From: Clostridia bacterium
GTDB taxonomy: Bacteria; Bacillota_A; Clostridia; Oscillospirales; Acutalibacteraceae
Length of the DNA: 17,302 nucleotides
Assembly: GCA_009930155.1 (NCBI GenBank)
Contig: RZYX01000040.1
Location: 1 to 17,302, forward strand
Direction: 5' to 3'
Positions 1 through 7,656 of this stretch are shown here, piece by piece; position 1 is the first letter of the stretch, and every line of letters begins with the position of its first letter. The notes beneath the pieces were generated by a model. That model ran no database searches. It was not told where the DNA came from and worked only from the letters and a program-made list of their open reading frames with translations. The position numbers and the translations under genes are program-made.

Positions 1-13
1 AATGAAATTTCTG

Positions 14-44
14 ATAGGTGGGAATAATCTCACCTATTTTTTTT
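14..44 (+). terminator. Rho-independent terminator of an upstream gene
   Basis: A 10-bp stem (14-23 pairs with 28-37, one G-U pair) with a 4-nt ATAA loop is followed directly by a run of eight T (37-44). The U-tract is on the + strand, so it ends a + strand transcript whose gene lies to the left of the window. No coding region is visible before it. Confidence 0.85.
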
Positions 45-89
45 GAAAGTAAATGCAAGAAATCCTTCATTTATCTATTGCTTTTTTTG

Positions 90-117
90 TTGTAACAATA
101 TAAAATGTATCTATAAT
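90..117 (+). promoter_or_regulatory. Candidate sigma-A promoter of the RpiR-yhiN-cmk-plsC-ispH/rpsA operon
   Basis: A perfect TATAAT lies at 112-117. A TTGTAA hexamer (4 of 6 to TTGACA) lies at 90-95 with a 16-bp spacer. It sits between the preceding terminator and the first gene, where a promoter is expected. This is a reading by eye; the -10 is convincing and the -35 less so. Confidence 0.5.
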
Positions 118-145
118 TATTTTATAAAGATATTGGGTGAAAATC

Positions 146-1024
146 ATGAGTGGTTCTCTACTTTCTAAAATCGAAAAAATATATCCAACTCTTTCAAAGA
201 GTCATAAAAAGATTGCAAGCTATATTCTTGAACATTATGATAAAGCTGCTTTTATGACTGCTGCTACACTTGGCAAAACAGTTGACATAAGTGAATCAAC
301 TGTAGTTAGATTTGCTACGCAACTTGGTTTTGAGGGTTATCCAGAACTTCAAAAGACACTTCAAGAAATGATAAAGAACAAGTTAACTGCAATTCAAAGA
401 ATGGAAGTTACAAGTGTCAATATGATGGATGAGAATGCACTTGATAAGGTTCTTTCCAGTGATATTGACATGATAAGGTCGACGCTTGAAAACATTTCTA
501 AAGAAAACTTTAAATTAGCAGTTGAAGCAATAAATAAGGCAAAGAAGATTTATATCCTTGGTGTTAGAAGTTCTGCTTCTCTTGCAAGTTTTATTGCTTT
601 TTATTTCAATTTGGTATATGACCAGGTTGAACTTGTTGACTCTGAAAGTGCAAGTGGAATTTTTGAAAAGATTTTTAAAATTACAAGTGATGATGTTTGC
701 ATAGCTATAAGCTTTCCTAGATATTCAAAGCAAACAATAAATGCCCTACAGTTTATTCACAGTAAAGGTGCTAGGGTTGTTGCAATTACTGATAGCAATT
801 CATCCCCAATTGTTCAATTTTCAGATTATATTTTAGTAGCAAAGAGTAATATGGCATCGTTCGTTGATTCGCTAGTTGCACCACTTAGTGTAATAAATGC
901 TTTGATTGTTGCAGTAACACTGGAGAAAAAAGAAGAAGTTTTCAAAAATTTTAGTGAACTTGAGAGTGTTTGGGAAAAATATCAGGTATACGAAAAAATG
1001 GGGGAAATAGACGAGGATGTCTAA
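146..1024 (+). CDS. MurR/RpiR family transcriptional regulator (HTH plus SIS domain)
   Basis: This is a DNA-binding regulator of the RpiR/MurR family, which usually senses phosphosugars or amino-sugar phosphates through a SIS domain. The N-terminal helix-turn-helix covers about residues 38-66 (LGKTVDISESTVVRFATQLG). The SIS domain covers about 122-250, with sugar-phosphate-site-like segments GVRSSASLA (139-147), ISFPRYSKQT (188-197) and AITDSNSSP (213-221). I chose ATG at 146 because GGGTGA (135-140) lies 5 nt upstream. A GTG at 137 is in frame and would add three residues, but its only upstream purine run is weak. The 3' end overlaps the flavoprotein gene by 8 nt, so it is probably the first gene of the operon and may regulate it. 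The effector cannot be told from sequence. The family call is firm; the regulon is unknown. Confidence 0.9.
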   Translation: MSGSLLSKIEKIYPTLSKSHKKIASYILEHYDKAAFMTAATLGKTVDISESTVVRFATQLGFEGYPELQKTLQEMIKNKLTAIQRMEVTSVNMMDENALDKVLSSDIDMIRSTLENISKENFKLAVEAINKAKKIYILGVRSSASLASFIAFYFNLVYDQVELVDSESASGIFEKIFKITSDDVCIAISFPRYSKQTINALQFIHSKGARVVAITDSNSSPIVQFSDYILVAKSNMASFVDSLVAPLSVINALIVAVTLEKKEEVFKNFSELESVWEKYQVYEKMGEIDEDV

Positions 1025-2264
1025 CAATATAATTATTGTTGGCGGTGGTGCAGCAGGATTAATTGCGGCTGGCACAGCTGCACAACAAGGCTGTAATGTA
1101 ACTATTATTGAACGAAATGACCGTGTAGGTCGAAAAATTATGATTACCGGTAAAGGGCGTTGTAATGTTACAAATGCCTGTACAAATATAAATGAGTTAA
1201 TTGATGCTGTGCCAGTAAATGGTAGATTCCTTTACAGTGCTTTTTCGCACTTTATGCCAACTGACACTATCAATTTTTTTGAGCAACTTGGTGTACCTAT
1301 TAAGTTAGAAAGAGGTAATAGGGTTTTTCCTGTTTCTGATAAAGCTGTAGATATTGTTGATGCTCTTGATAAATTTATAAAGCAAAATCATGTAAAAAGA
1401 ATAAAAGGTAGAGTTACTAAGCTTATTGTTGATAATGATGATGTAGTTGGAGTAAAAACACAAGATGGCAAAGAGCTTTTTGCAAGCTCTGTTATAATTG
1501 CAACAGGAGGAGTATCATATCCGCTTACGGGTTCAACGGGCGATGGTTATGAACTTGCAAAGCAGGCAGGGCATACAATAATCGACCTTAAACCTTCTCT
1601 TGTGCCTCTTGAAAGTTCTTCACAGATTTGTAAGGACTTGCAAGGTCTTTCTTTGAAAAACATAGAAATAAAAGTTTTTGATACTGAAAAGCGTAAAGAA
1701 ATTTATTCTGATTTTGGTGAAATGTTGTTCACACATTTTGGCGTATCAGGCCCCTTAATATTAAGCGCAAGTTCACATATGAACGAGATGAAACAAGGCA
1801 AATATGAATTGCTAATTGATTTGAAGCCAGCTTTATCTCATGAAAAATTAGATGCTAGAATTCAACGGGATTTTTTAAATAACTCAAATAAAGATTTTGC
1901 AAATTCACTCGATGCACTCTTGCCACAAAAGATGATACCTGTAATAGTTGAACTTTCAGGTATTCGACCAACTCTTAAAATCAATCAAATTACTAGGGAT
2001 ATGCGTCGTGAACTTGTTAATTTAATAAAGGAACTTAAAGTTCCAATAAGTGATTTTAGACCTATTAAAGAAGCTATCGTAACTTCTGGCGGAGTAAAAA
2101 CATCTGAAATCAATCCAAAAACAATGCAATCTAAACTTATGCCTTCACTTTATTTTGCAGGTGAAGTTATTGATGTTGATGCATATACAGGTGGATATAA
2201 TCTACAAATTGCATTTTCCACAGGGTATCTTGCTGGAAAATCTGTATCGGAGGAATGTTTATGA
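1017..2264 (+). CDS. HI0933/BaiN-like NAD(P)/FAD-dependent oxidoreductase
   Basis: A 415-residue flavoprotein of the HI0933/YhiN/BaiN family (often labelled aminoacetone oxidase family). The N-terminal Rossmann fold has GGGAAG at residues 9-14 and an acidic strand end at E32. The family signature GRKIMITGKGRCNVTN follows at 38-53. The C-terminus carries the second FAD-contact segment (YTGGYNLQIAFSTGYLAG), typical of the family. Length is normal, and I see no frameshift. The physiological substrate of most family members is unknown. BaiN has been proposed to act in bile-acid 7-dehydroxylation, but nothing in this neighbourhood (cmk, plsC, ispH) points to bile acids, so that role should not be transferred. 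The ATG at 1017 lies inside the end of the regulator gene, close behind a GGGGGAA run; the stop overlaps the cmk start as ATGA. Confidence 0.88.
   Translation: MSNNIIIVGGGAAGLIAAGTAAQQGCNVTIIERNDRVGRKIMITGKGRCNVTNACTNINELIDAVPVNGRFLYSAFSHFMPTDTINFFEQLGVPIKLERGNRVFPVSDKAVDIVDALDKFIKQNHVKRIKGRVTKLIVDNDDVVGVKTQDGKELFASSVIIATGGVSYPLTGSTGDGYELAKQAGHTIIDLKPSLVPLESSSQICKDLQGLSLKNIEIKVFDTEKRKEIYSDFGEMLFTHFGVSGPLILSASSHMNEMKQGKYELLIDLKPALSHEKLDARIQRDFLNNSNKDFANSLDALLPQKMIPVIVELSGIRPTLKINQITRDMRRELVNLIKELKVPISDFRPIKEAIVTSGGVKTSEINPKTMQSKLMPSLYFAGEVIDVDAYTGGYNLQIAFSTGYLAGKSVSEECL
2249..2254 (+). promoter_or_regulatory. Ribosome binding site that fixes the cmk start
   Basis: GGAGGA sits directly against an in-frame ATG at 2255, which leaves no spacer, but about 7 nt before the ATG at 2261. 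The second ATG is therefore the real start, and it forms an ATGA overlap with the stop of the flavoprotein gene. Confidence 0.7.
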
Positions 2265-2938
2265 TAAATATAGCTATTGATGGGCCAGCAGGCGCAGGTA
2301 AAAGTACAATTGCAAAAAATGTTGCCATGGAGCTTGGATATATTTATGTTGATACTGGGGCATTGTATCGAACTATCGGTCTTAATGCGTTAAGATTAGG
2401 GTATGATACAAAAAGTGCTGAACTTGTTACAAAAACACTTGATGATATAAATGTTAAACTTAAGTTTATAAATGGAGTGCAAAGAGTATATTTAAATGGT
2501 GAAGATGTTTCAGAAGAAATTCGTTCATCACAAGCTTCTATGGCTGCCTCAAATGTTTCTGCAATGCCTTCTGTTCGTGAATATCTATTTGATTTGCAAA
2601 AAAACATAGCAAATGAAAACAATTGTATAATGGATGGTAGGGATATTGGTACCGTTGTATTACCTGATGCACAGGTTAAAATATTTTTGACAGCATCTGC
2701 AGAGGAAAGGGCAAATAGAAGATACAAAGAGCTTATTGAAAAAGGCTCTGATGTTGAATACAAAAGTGTTCTTGAAGAGATGAAACAAAGGGATTTTCAG
2801 GATTCGAGCAGAGAGATTGCACCTCTTAAACCTGCAGATGATTCAGTAATAGTGGACTCTACAGAAAAATCTTTGCCACAGGTAATAGCCGACATAAAAA
2901 GCATTGTGGAGGAAAAAATTTATGGCGAGCGAATATGA
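2261..2938 (+). CDS. cmk: Cytidylate kinase
   Basis: Phosphorylates CMP and dCMP to the diphosphates with ATP in the cytoplasm, recycling CMP released in lipid and RNA metabolism. The 225-residue protein has the P-loop GPAGAGKST at residues 8-16, the NMP-binding segment DTGALYRTI, and the CMP kinase signature DGRDIGTVVLPDA. Length matches the bacterial family (about 220-230). The start at 2261 is chosen from the ribosome binding site and gives the usual short N-terminus MINIAIDGPAG. It is translationally coupled to the flavoprotein by a 4-nt overlap, and its last 17 nt overlap plsC. The neighbourhood cmk-plsC-ispH/rpsA is a recurrent clostridial arrangement; cmk next to rpsA is also found in proteobacteria. 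Confidence 0.96.
   Translation: MINIAIDGPAGAGKSTIAKNVAMELGYIYVDTGALYRTIGLNALRLGYDTKSAELVTKTLDDINVKLKFINGVQRVYLNGEDVSEEIRSSQASMAASNVSAMPSVREYLFDLQKNIANENNCIMDGRDIGTVVLPDAQVKIFLTASAEERANRRYKELIEKGSDVEYKSVLEEMKQRDFQDSSREIAPLKPADDSVIVDSTEKSLPQVIADIKSIVEEKIYGERI
2908..2912 (+). promoter_or_regulatory. Ribosome binding site that fixes the plsC start
   Basis: GGAGG lies inside the end of cmk, 9 nt before ATG 2922. This favours that ATG over the in-frame TTG at 2904, which lies upstream of the site itself. Confidence 0.65.
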
Positions 2939-3584
2939 ATTTAATTATAATCGTAAAATAAAAAGCAAAAAGGGTTTATCATATAAAATATGGTTACCTC
3001 TTGCTCATTTTGTTATATCTCTGCAATATAAACGCGTTGAAATTCATGGTATAGAAAATATCCCTAAAGAGGGCGGCTTTATTATGTCGCCAAACCATAT
3101 CAGTAATTTTGATGCAATTATAATTGGTGCAAATGGTGTAAGAGATTTGCATTTTATGACTAAAACAGAACACTTTAAACACTGGTATACAAGATATATA
3201 ATTTCATTCTTTAACGGGTTTCCTATAAAAAGAGGAGCAGCAGACAGAGCAGCGCTTGAATATGCATATAGGATTGTTAAAGAAGGCCATATTCTTTGTA
3301 TATTTCCAGAGGGAACTAGGTCAAAAAACCTTGAAAGACCTGAAAAAGGAAAATCAGGAGTTGCTATGATTGCAAGACAGACACAAGCGGATGTTATGCC
3401 TGTATCAATACATAAAGTAGGTACAGCTGGTAAGCGTTCAAAGTTATTTATTCGTTTTGGCGAAATAATAAAGTATGAAGACTTTGGATTTACAGAGGCA
3501 GGAAGCCATTCAGAGCTTAGAACATTTACAAAGCTTATTATGGAAAGAATTGGTGAATTATGGGACATGGACGAAGTGAAATAA
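2922..3584 (+). CDS. plsC: PlsC-type 1-acyl-sn-glycerol-3-phosphate acyltransferase
   Basis: Transfers an acyl chain to the sn-2 position of lysophosphatidic acid, giving phosphatidic acid for membrane lipids, at the cytoplasmic face of the membrane. The 220-residue protein has the catalytic HX4D motif NHISNFD (H59, D64). A substrate-binding segment NGFPIKRGAADRAAL starts near residue 98, and FPEGTRS (128-134) is the third diagnostic block. A mildly hydrophobic stretch near residues 23-35 may be the membrane-associating helix. Length suits a minimal bacterial enzyme. It overlaps cmk by 17 nt and ispH-rpsA by 25 nt, so the three are surely co-transcribed. The acyl-donor type (acyl-ACP or acyl-CoA) is not visible. 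Confidence 0.92.
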   Translation: MASEYEFNYNRKIKSKKGLSYKIWLPLAHFVISLQYKRVEIHGIENIPKEGGFIMSPNHISNFDAIIIGANGVRDLHFMTKTEHFKHWYTRYIISFFNGFPIKRGAADRAALEYAYRIVKEGHILCIFPEGTRSKNLERPEKGKSGVAMIARQTQADVMPVSIHKVGTAGKRSKLFIRFGEIIKYEDFGFTEAGSHSELRTFTKLIMERIGELWDMDEVK

Positions 3585-5584
3585 TTATTGCAAAAACAGC
3601 GGGATTTTGCTTTGGCGTTCGCCGTGCAATTGACACTGTACAAAGTGCTTTGGACGAGGGTGGCTGTGTTTGTACTCTAGGTCCAATTGTTCATAACAAT
3701 GCTGTAATAGAATATTTTGAAAATAAGGGCGTAAAAGTAATAGATGAACCGTCTCAGGCATCTAAAGACTCAACTGTTGTTATCAGAGCACATGGTGTTA
3801 CAAAAGCGGTTTTGAAAGAGCTTAACTCTAAAGAAATAAAGTGTAAGGATGCAACTTGCCCAAAAGTTCGTAAATTACAGCAGATTGTTGACCAAAAAAC
3901 TCAAGAAGGATATATTGCTTTTATTGCAGGAGATAAAGATCACCCCGAAATTATTGGAGTAATAAGTGACAGCACTGCTGAATATTATACATTTAAAAAT
4001 GCAGACGAACTGGAAGAAATTATTAAAAATTATCCTGATTTAGTTAATAAGCACATATTTGTTGTTCAACAAACAACTTTTAGTATCAAAGAGTGGCAAG
4101 ATTGTATAAAAAAGATAAATTTAGTATATACAAATGCAACAATTTTTGATACAATATGTTGTGCAACCGAAGAAAAACAAAAAGAGGCTGTCGGAATTTC
4201 TATAAAGTGCGATACCATGGTTGTTATTGGGTCTCACAACAGTGCAAATACGATTAAGCTTAAGGAAGCTTGCTTAGATAATTGCCCAACTTATTTAGTT
4301 GAGAATGCAAGCGAGGTTAAAGATATAGATTTTTCTGGTTGTTCTTATGTTGGTGTTACTGCGGGAGCTTCGACTCCTGATAGTATAATAAAGGAGGTTC
4401 TTGAAACTATGTCCGAGATGTTTAATGAAAAAACGGAAGTGTTAACTGAGGAGAAACTCACTGCTTCTGATTCTGAAGAAATGAGCTTTGCTGAAGCTTT
4501 GGAAGAATCACTCAAAAGTATGAGCACAGACCAGAAAATCAAAGGTGTAATTGTTGGAATTTCACCTAATGAAATTCAGGTTGATATAGAAAGGAAGCAT
4601 GCTGGATACATTACTTATAGTGAATACAGCTATGATCCGACTGTTGACCCTGCAAAAGATGCTAAAATCGGCGATGTTATTGAAGTAATCATTATGAAGA
4701 CCAACGATGCAGAGGGTACTGTTATGCTTTCAAAGCGTCGTGTGGATGCAGCTAATGCTTGGAATGAGATAATTGCAGCTAGTGAAAATGATACTGTAGT
4801 TGAGGGTGTCGTAACTGATGTTATAAAGGGCGGCATACTTGCAACAACAAAGGGTGGAGTAAGAGCTTTTATTCCTGCATCACTTGCAACTGTATCAAGA
4901 GGTGAAGCTCTTGAAAATCTTCTTCACACAAAAGTTTCTTTTAAAGTTATTGAGGTTAATAAACCTCGTAGAAGGGCTGTTGGTTCTATTAAAGCAGTTC
5001 TACAAGAGTCTCGCAAGGAGTCTTTGGAAAAGTTTTGGAGTACAGCACAGGTTGGACAAGTATTTACAGGCGTTGTAAAATCAATGACAAGCTATGGTGC
5101 ATTTATTGACATCGGCGGAGTTGATGGAATGGTTCATATATCTGAGCTATCTTGGAAACGCATTAAACATCCATCAGAAATTTTAAATATCGGTGATACT
5201 GTTGAAGTATATATCAAGGCTCTTGATGATAATAAAATTTCACTTGGCTATAAAAAGGCAGAGGATAATCCTTGGGAAGTTCTTAAGAACACTTACTCAG
5301 TAGGAGATGTCATAAAGACTAAAATTGTTGGAATGACAAGCTTTGGTGCGTTCGCACAGATTGTTCCAGGAATTGACGGGCTTATACATATCTCTCAGAT
5401 TTCTGATAGACACATAGAAAAACCACAAGAGATTCTCTCAGTTGGTGAAGAGGTATCAGCCAAAATCACAGAGATTGATTTTGATAAGAAGAGAGTAAGT
5501 ATCTCGATTCGTGCTCTTGTTGAACCTAAAGAAGATATTGCTGAGTCTACAGAGGAAGAAGCCACAGAGGAAACGGATAAATAA
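3560..5584 (+). CDS. ispH: IspH-ribosomal protein S1 fusion (HMBPP reductase / S1-domain protein)
   Basis: One 674-residue frame joins two proteins. Residues 1 to about 285 are IspH, the 4Fe-4S enzyme that reduces HMBPP to IPP and DMAPP in the last step of the MEP pathway. The cluster cysteines are C17 (AGFCFGV), C100 (DATCPKV) and C200 (DTICCAT). The conserved histidines are H45, H78 and H128, with E130, the QTT motif near 172, and SHN at 225-227. An acidic linker (about 286-324) leads to four S1 RNA-binding repeats at about 325-395, 412-480, 497-565 and 580-652; repeats 3 and 4 are the most canonical (SYGAFIDIGGVDGMVHISEL; SFGAFAQIVPGIDGLIHISQI). The tail is Glu/Thr-rich. This fusion is a known clostridial architecture, so no sequencing error is implied. 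The ATG at 3560 overlaps plsC and has GGTGA 3 nt upstream, a short spacer. Confidence 0.95.
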   Translation: MGHGRSEIIIAKTAGFCFGVRRAIDTVQSALDEGGCVCTLGPIVHNNAVIEYFENKGVKVIDEPSQASKDSTVVIRAHGVTKAVLKELNSKEIKCKDATCPKVRKLQQIVDQKTQEGYIAFIAGDKDHPEIIGVISDSTAEYYTFKNADELEEIIKNYPDLVNKHIFVVQQTTFSIKEWQDCIKKINLVYTNATIFDTICCATEEKQKEAVGISIKCDTMVVIGSHNSANTIKLKEACLDNCPTYLVENASEVKDIDFSGCSYVGVTAGASTPDSIIKEVLETMSEMFNEKTEVLTEEKLTASDSEEMSFAEALEESLKSMSTDQKIKGVIVGISPNEIQVDIERKHAGYITYSEYSYDPTVDPAKDAKIGDVIEVIIMKTNDAEGTVMLSKRRVDAANAWNEIIAASENDTVVEGVVTDVIKGGILATTKGGVRAFIPASLATVSRGEALENLLHTKVSFKVIEVNKPRRRAVGSIKAVLQESRKESLEKFWSTAQVGQVFTGVVKSMTSYGAFIDIGGVDGMVHISELSWKRIKHPSEILNIGDTVEVYIKALDDNKISLGYKKAEDNPWEVLKNTYSVGDVIKTKIVGMTSFGAFAQIVPGIDGLIHISQISDRHIEKPQEILSVGEEVSAKITEIDFDKKRVSISIRALVEPKEDIAESTEEEATEETDK

Positions 5585-5597
5585 TTAACTTATAATT

Positions 5598-5627
5598 GCT
5601 GTCTCTGTAATCAGAGGCAGCTTTGTT
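5598..5627 (+). terminator. Terminator after ispH-rpsA
   Basis: A 10-bp stem (5598-5607 with 5612-5621, one G-U pair), a TAAT loop and a broken U-tract (TTTGTT) lie 14 nt after the fusion gene stop. The U-tract is weak, so some read-through into the next operon is possible. Confidence 0.65.
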
Positions 5628-5676
5628 ATAAATGTTTGGAGCAAATTTATATTTTTATTATTAAATGAAGTAAATT

Positions 5677-5685
5677 AGGAGGTGA
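5677..5685 (+). promoter_or_regulatory. Near-perfect ribosome binding site for a GTG start
   Basis: AGGAGGTGA, a full match to the anti-Shine-Dalgarno sequence, ends 4 nt before GTG 5690. It supports the GTG start of the ATPase gene and suggests efficient translation. Confidence 0.75.
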
Positions 5686-5689
5686 CTGG

Positions 5690-6370
5690 GTGCTAAAAAA
5701 AATTAATATTGTTTGTGGACATTATGGAAGTGGAAAAACTAATTATTCCATTAATATTGCAAAACAGTTAAAGCAAAGCGGTGCACAGGTAACTATTGTT
5801 GATATGGACATTGTAAATCCTTATTTTAGGACTTCTGATTATAAGGAAATGCTTGAAGAGTTAGGTATAAGGGTTATCTGTCCTGTAGCTGCAGGAACAA
5901 CGCTTGACACCCCTTCACTTCCATCAGAGATTTACTCTGTATTTGAGCAGCAAGACGGCTATGTTATAGTCGATGTTGGCGGTGATGATGTTGGAGCAAC
6001 TGCTCTTGGAAGATTTGAAAAAAATATAAAGGCGACACAAAACTATCAATGCATTTATGTTATCAATAAATTCAGAAATCTTATAGCAGATCCTATTGAA
6101 GCTGTTAAGCTTATGAATGAAATTGAGGCTGCAAGTAAGCTTAAAATGGATGCTATTGTTAATAATTCACATCTTGCACATCTTACAACTGCTGATGATA
6201 TATTATCAGGGGTTGACTATGCAAACGAAGTCTGTTCGCTCTCAAAGTTACCATTGATGGCAACTACAGTACCACAAAATCTAAGTGATGAGTTACATGG
6301 AAAAGTGCCTAGCATTTATCCTATTGAAATTATTGTTAAACTGCCATGGGCAGATAAAGGAGATGTATGA
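5690..6370 (+). CDS. P-loop ATPase of unknown function, coupled to the 2-oxoacid:ferredoxin oxidoreductase genes
   Basis: A 226-residue soluble nucleotide-binding protein. The Walker A motif is GHYGSGKT (residues 10-17). A DMD at 38-40 in VTIVDMDIVNPYFRTSD and the segment VDVGGDDVG (94-102) fit a SIMIBI-class (CobQ/MinD/ParA-like) fold. It lacks the KGG lysine signature of true ParA/MinD proteins, and it lacks the CxxC scaffold motif of Mrp/Nbp35 proteins; its few cysteines (for example C9, C64, C121) are scattered. It starts with GTG behind a perfect ribosome binding site. Its stop overlaps the ferredoxin-subunit start by ATGA, so it is the first gene of the oxidoreductase operon. A role in assembly or activation of that enzyme is my inference; no function is established by the sequence. 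Confidence 0.8.
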   Translation: MLKKINIVCGHYGSGKTNYSINIAKQLKQSGAQVTIVDMDIVNPYFRTSDYKEMLEELGIRVICPVAAGTTLDTPSLPSEIYSVFEQQDGYVIVDVGGDDVGATALGRFEKNIKATQNYQCIYVINKFRNLIADPIEAVKLMNEIEAASKLKMDAIVNNSHLAHLTTADDILSGVDYANEVCSLSKLPLMATTVPQNLSDELHGKVPSIYPIEIIVKLPWADKGDV

Positions 6371-6579
6371 GAATGCCAAAGGTTACGATTAACCCTAATA
6401 TTTGTAAAAGTTGTGAGCTTTGTATCGCAGCTTGTCCAAAGCAAATTATTGCACTCGATAAAGACACAATGAATGACAAGGGATATCATCCCGCAATAGT
6501 GATTGAACCAGAAAAATGTATTGGTTGCAGTGCATGTGCTATTATGTGTCCAGATTGTGCAATTACGGTAGAAAGGTGA
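6367..6579 (+). CDS. 2-oxoacid:ferredoxin oxidoreductase delta subunit (2[4Fe-4S] ferredoxin-like)
   Basis: A 70-residue ferredoxin-like subunit that passes electrons from the catalytic core to free ferredoxin. Two complete CxxCxxCxxxCP motifs are visible: C13, C16, C19, C23 and C51, C54, C57, C61, each expected to bind one 4Fe-4S cluster. An extra cysteine, C64, follows the second motif. ATG 6367 overlaps the ATPase stop (ATGA) and has AAAGGAG 4 nt upstream; ATG 6373 is in frame and would have a 10-nt spacer, so either start is possible. The order delta-alpha-beta-gamma that follows matches KOR/VOR-type four-subunit enzymes rather than single-chain pyruvate:ferredoxin oxidoreductase. Confidence 0.9.
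   Translation: MRMPKVTINPNICKSCELCIAACPKQIIALDKDTMNDKGYHPAIVIEPEKCIGCSACAIMCPDCAITVER
6574..6579 (+). promoter_or_regulatory. Ribosome binding site that fixes the alpha-subunit start
   Basis: AGGTGA, whose last three bases are the ferredoxin stop codon, is 9 nt before ATG 6589. It directly abuts the in-frame GTG 6580, so ATG 6589 is the better start. Confidence 0.55.
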
Positions 6580-6588
6580 GTGAGAAAA

Positions 6589-7656
6589 ATGTCAGAAAGA
6601 GTTTTAATGAAGGGAAACGAAGCCCTTGCTGAAGCTGCAATTCAGGCAGGATGCATTCGTTTTTTTGGATACCCAATAACACCTCAGACAGAGCTTGCAG
6701 CTTATATGGCAAAGCGTCTTCCAAAGATTGGAGGAGTGTTTTTGCAGGCAGAATCAGAGGTTTCGGCAATTAATATGTTACAAGGTGCAGGTGCTGCAGG
6801 CGTAAGAGCTATGACCTCATCATCATCACCTGGAATTAGCCTTAAAGCTGAAGGTATTTCTTATATGGCTGGTGCTGATGTTCCTGGTCTTATAATTAAT
6901 GTTCAGCGTGGCGGACCTGGTCTTGGCGGTATTCAGCCATCGCAGGCAGATTATTGGCAGGCAACAAAAGCTCCTGGTCACGGAGATTTTCATATTTTTG
7001 TTTTAGCTCCTTCTTCAGTTCAAGAGATGGTTGATCTTGTTTCACACGCTTTTGACCTTTCAGATGGCTATCGTATTCCTGCTATGATTTTAGCAGATGG
7101 TTTACTTGGTCAGATGATGGAACCTGTTGAGATTAGTAGCAATGGAGATAAAAAGGAACTTCCCGAGAAACCTTGGGCAACTTGTGGACACAAGAATAAG
7201 AGAGAACATAACATAGTAAACTCTTTATTTCTTCAGGCAAATGAACTTGAAAGAGTTGTTAAAGAACGCTTTGAGCGTTATAAGATTATTGAAGAAAAAG
7301 AGACAATGTGTGAAAGATATATGACAGATGATGCTGAGTATATTGTTGTTGCATTTGGAGCAACGGCAAGAGTTGCTAAAGCTGCTGTAAAAGATGCTCG
7401 TGCACAAGGAATTAAAGTTGGTCTTGTTCGTCCAATTACTCTTTGGCCGTTTCCAAAAAAAGAAATGCAAGAAGTTGCAGTTAATGCAAAGTCATTTCTT
7501 TGCGTTGAGATGAATATGGGTCAGATGATTGATGATGTTAAACTTGCAATAGATTGCAGTAGACCTGTTAAATTCTTTGGACATACAGGTGGAATCGTTC
7601 CAACACCTGCAGAGGTTTTGGAGCAAATAATTAAACTTTCAGGAGGTGAGCTGTAA
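6589..7656 (+). CDS. vorB: 2-oxoacid:ferredoxin oxidoreductase alpha subunit (VorB/KorA-like)
   Basis: The 355-residue alpha subunit of an enzyme that oxidatively decarboxylates a 2-oxoacid to acyl-CoA and CO2 while reducing ferredoxin. It holds the PFOR pyrimidine-binding domain, with [13 protein letters not shown] near the N-terminus and GYPITPQTE at 27-35. The C-terminal part is the transketolase-like domain II ([20 protein letters not shown], then [12 protein letters not shown]). Length fits VorB/KorA. The name vorB (2-oxoisovalerate) is by resemblance to the four-subunit class; substrate (branched-chain, 2-oxoglutarate or other) cannot be read from the sequence. The stop overlaps the beta-subunit start by one base (TAATG), indicating tight coupling. 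The start is set by the AGGTGA site. Confidence 0.88.
   Translation: MSERVLMKGNEALAEAAIQAGCIRFFGYPITPQTELAAYMAKRLPKIGGVFLQAESEVSAINMLQGAGAAGVRAMTSSSSPGISLKAEGISYMAGADVPGLIINVQRGGPGLGGIQPSQADYWQATKAPGHGDFHIFVLAPSSVQEMVDLVSHAFDLSDGYRIPAMILADGLLGQMMEPVEISSNGDKKELPEKPWATCGHKNKREHNIVNSLFLQANELERVVKERFERYKIIEEKETMCERYMTDDAEYIVVAFGATARVAKAAVKDARAQGIKVGLVRPITLWPFPKKEMQEVAVNAKSFLCVEMNMGQMIDDVKLAIDCSRPVKFFGHTGGIVPTPAEVLEQIIKLSGGEL

Noticed and set aside
2344..2763. A 139-codon open frame antisense to cmk
   Set aside because: The cmk frame has the P-loop and CMP kinase signatures; the opposite frame is low-complexity Ser-rich sequence.
3044..3643. A 199-codon open frame on the - strand opposite plsC
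   Set aside because: It lies wholly antisense to plsC and the start of ispH, whose catalytic motifs are intact. Its translation has no recognisable motif and it spans a gene boundary.
4884..5078. A small + strand frame inside the S1 region
   Set aside because: It is an out-of-frame shadow of the IspH-S1 gene, with no ribosome binding site and no recognisable content.
3560..5584. Possible sequencing frameshift joining ispH and rpsA
   Set aside because: The join is in one uninterrupted frame through a plausible acidic linker, and this fusion is a known clostridial architecture.
5628..5676. A sigma-A promoter for the oxidoreductase operon
   Set aside because: TATATT at 5648 with TTGTTA at 5623 has a 19-bp spacer and is too weak in such AT-rich DNA to report as a feature, although a promoter is expected here.
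5690..6370. ParA/MinD partitioning protein or Mrp iron-sulfur carrier
   Set aside because: The Walker A lacks the signature lysine of the deviant ParA motif, no partner parB/minE is nearby, and the CxxC of Mrp proteins is absent.
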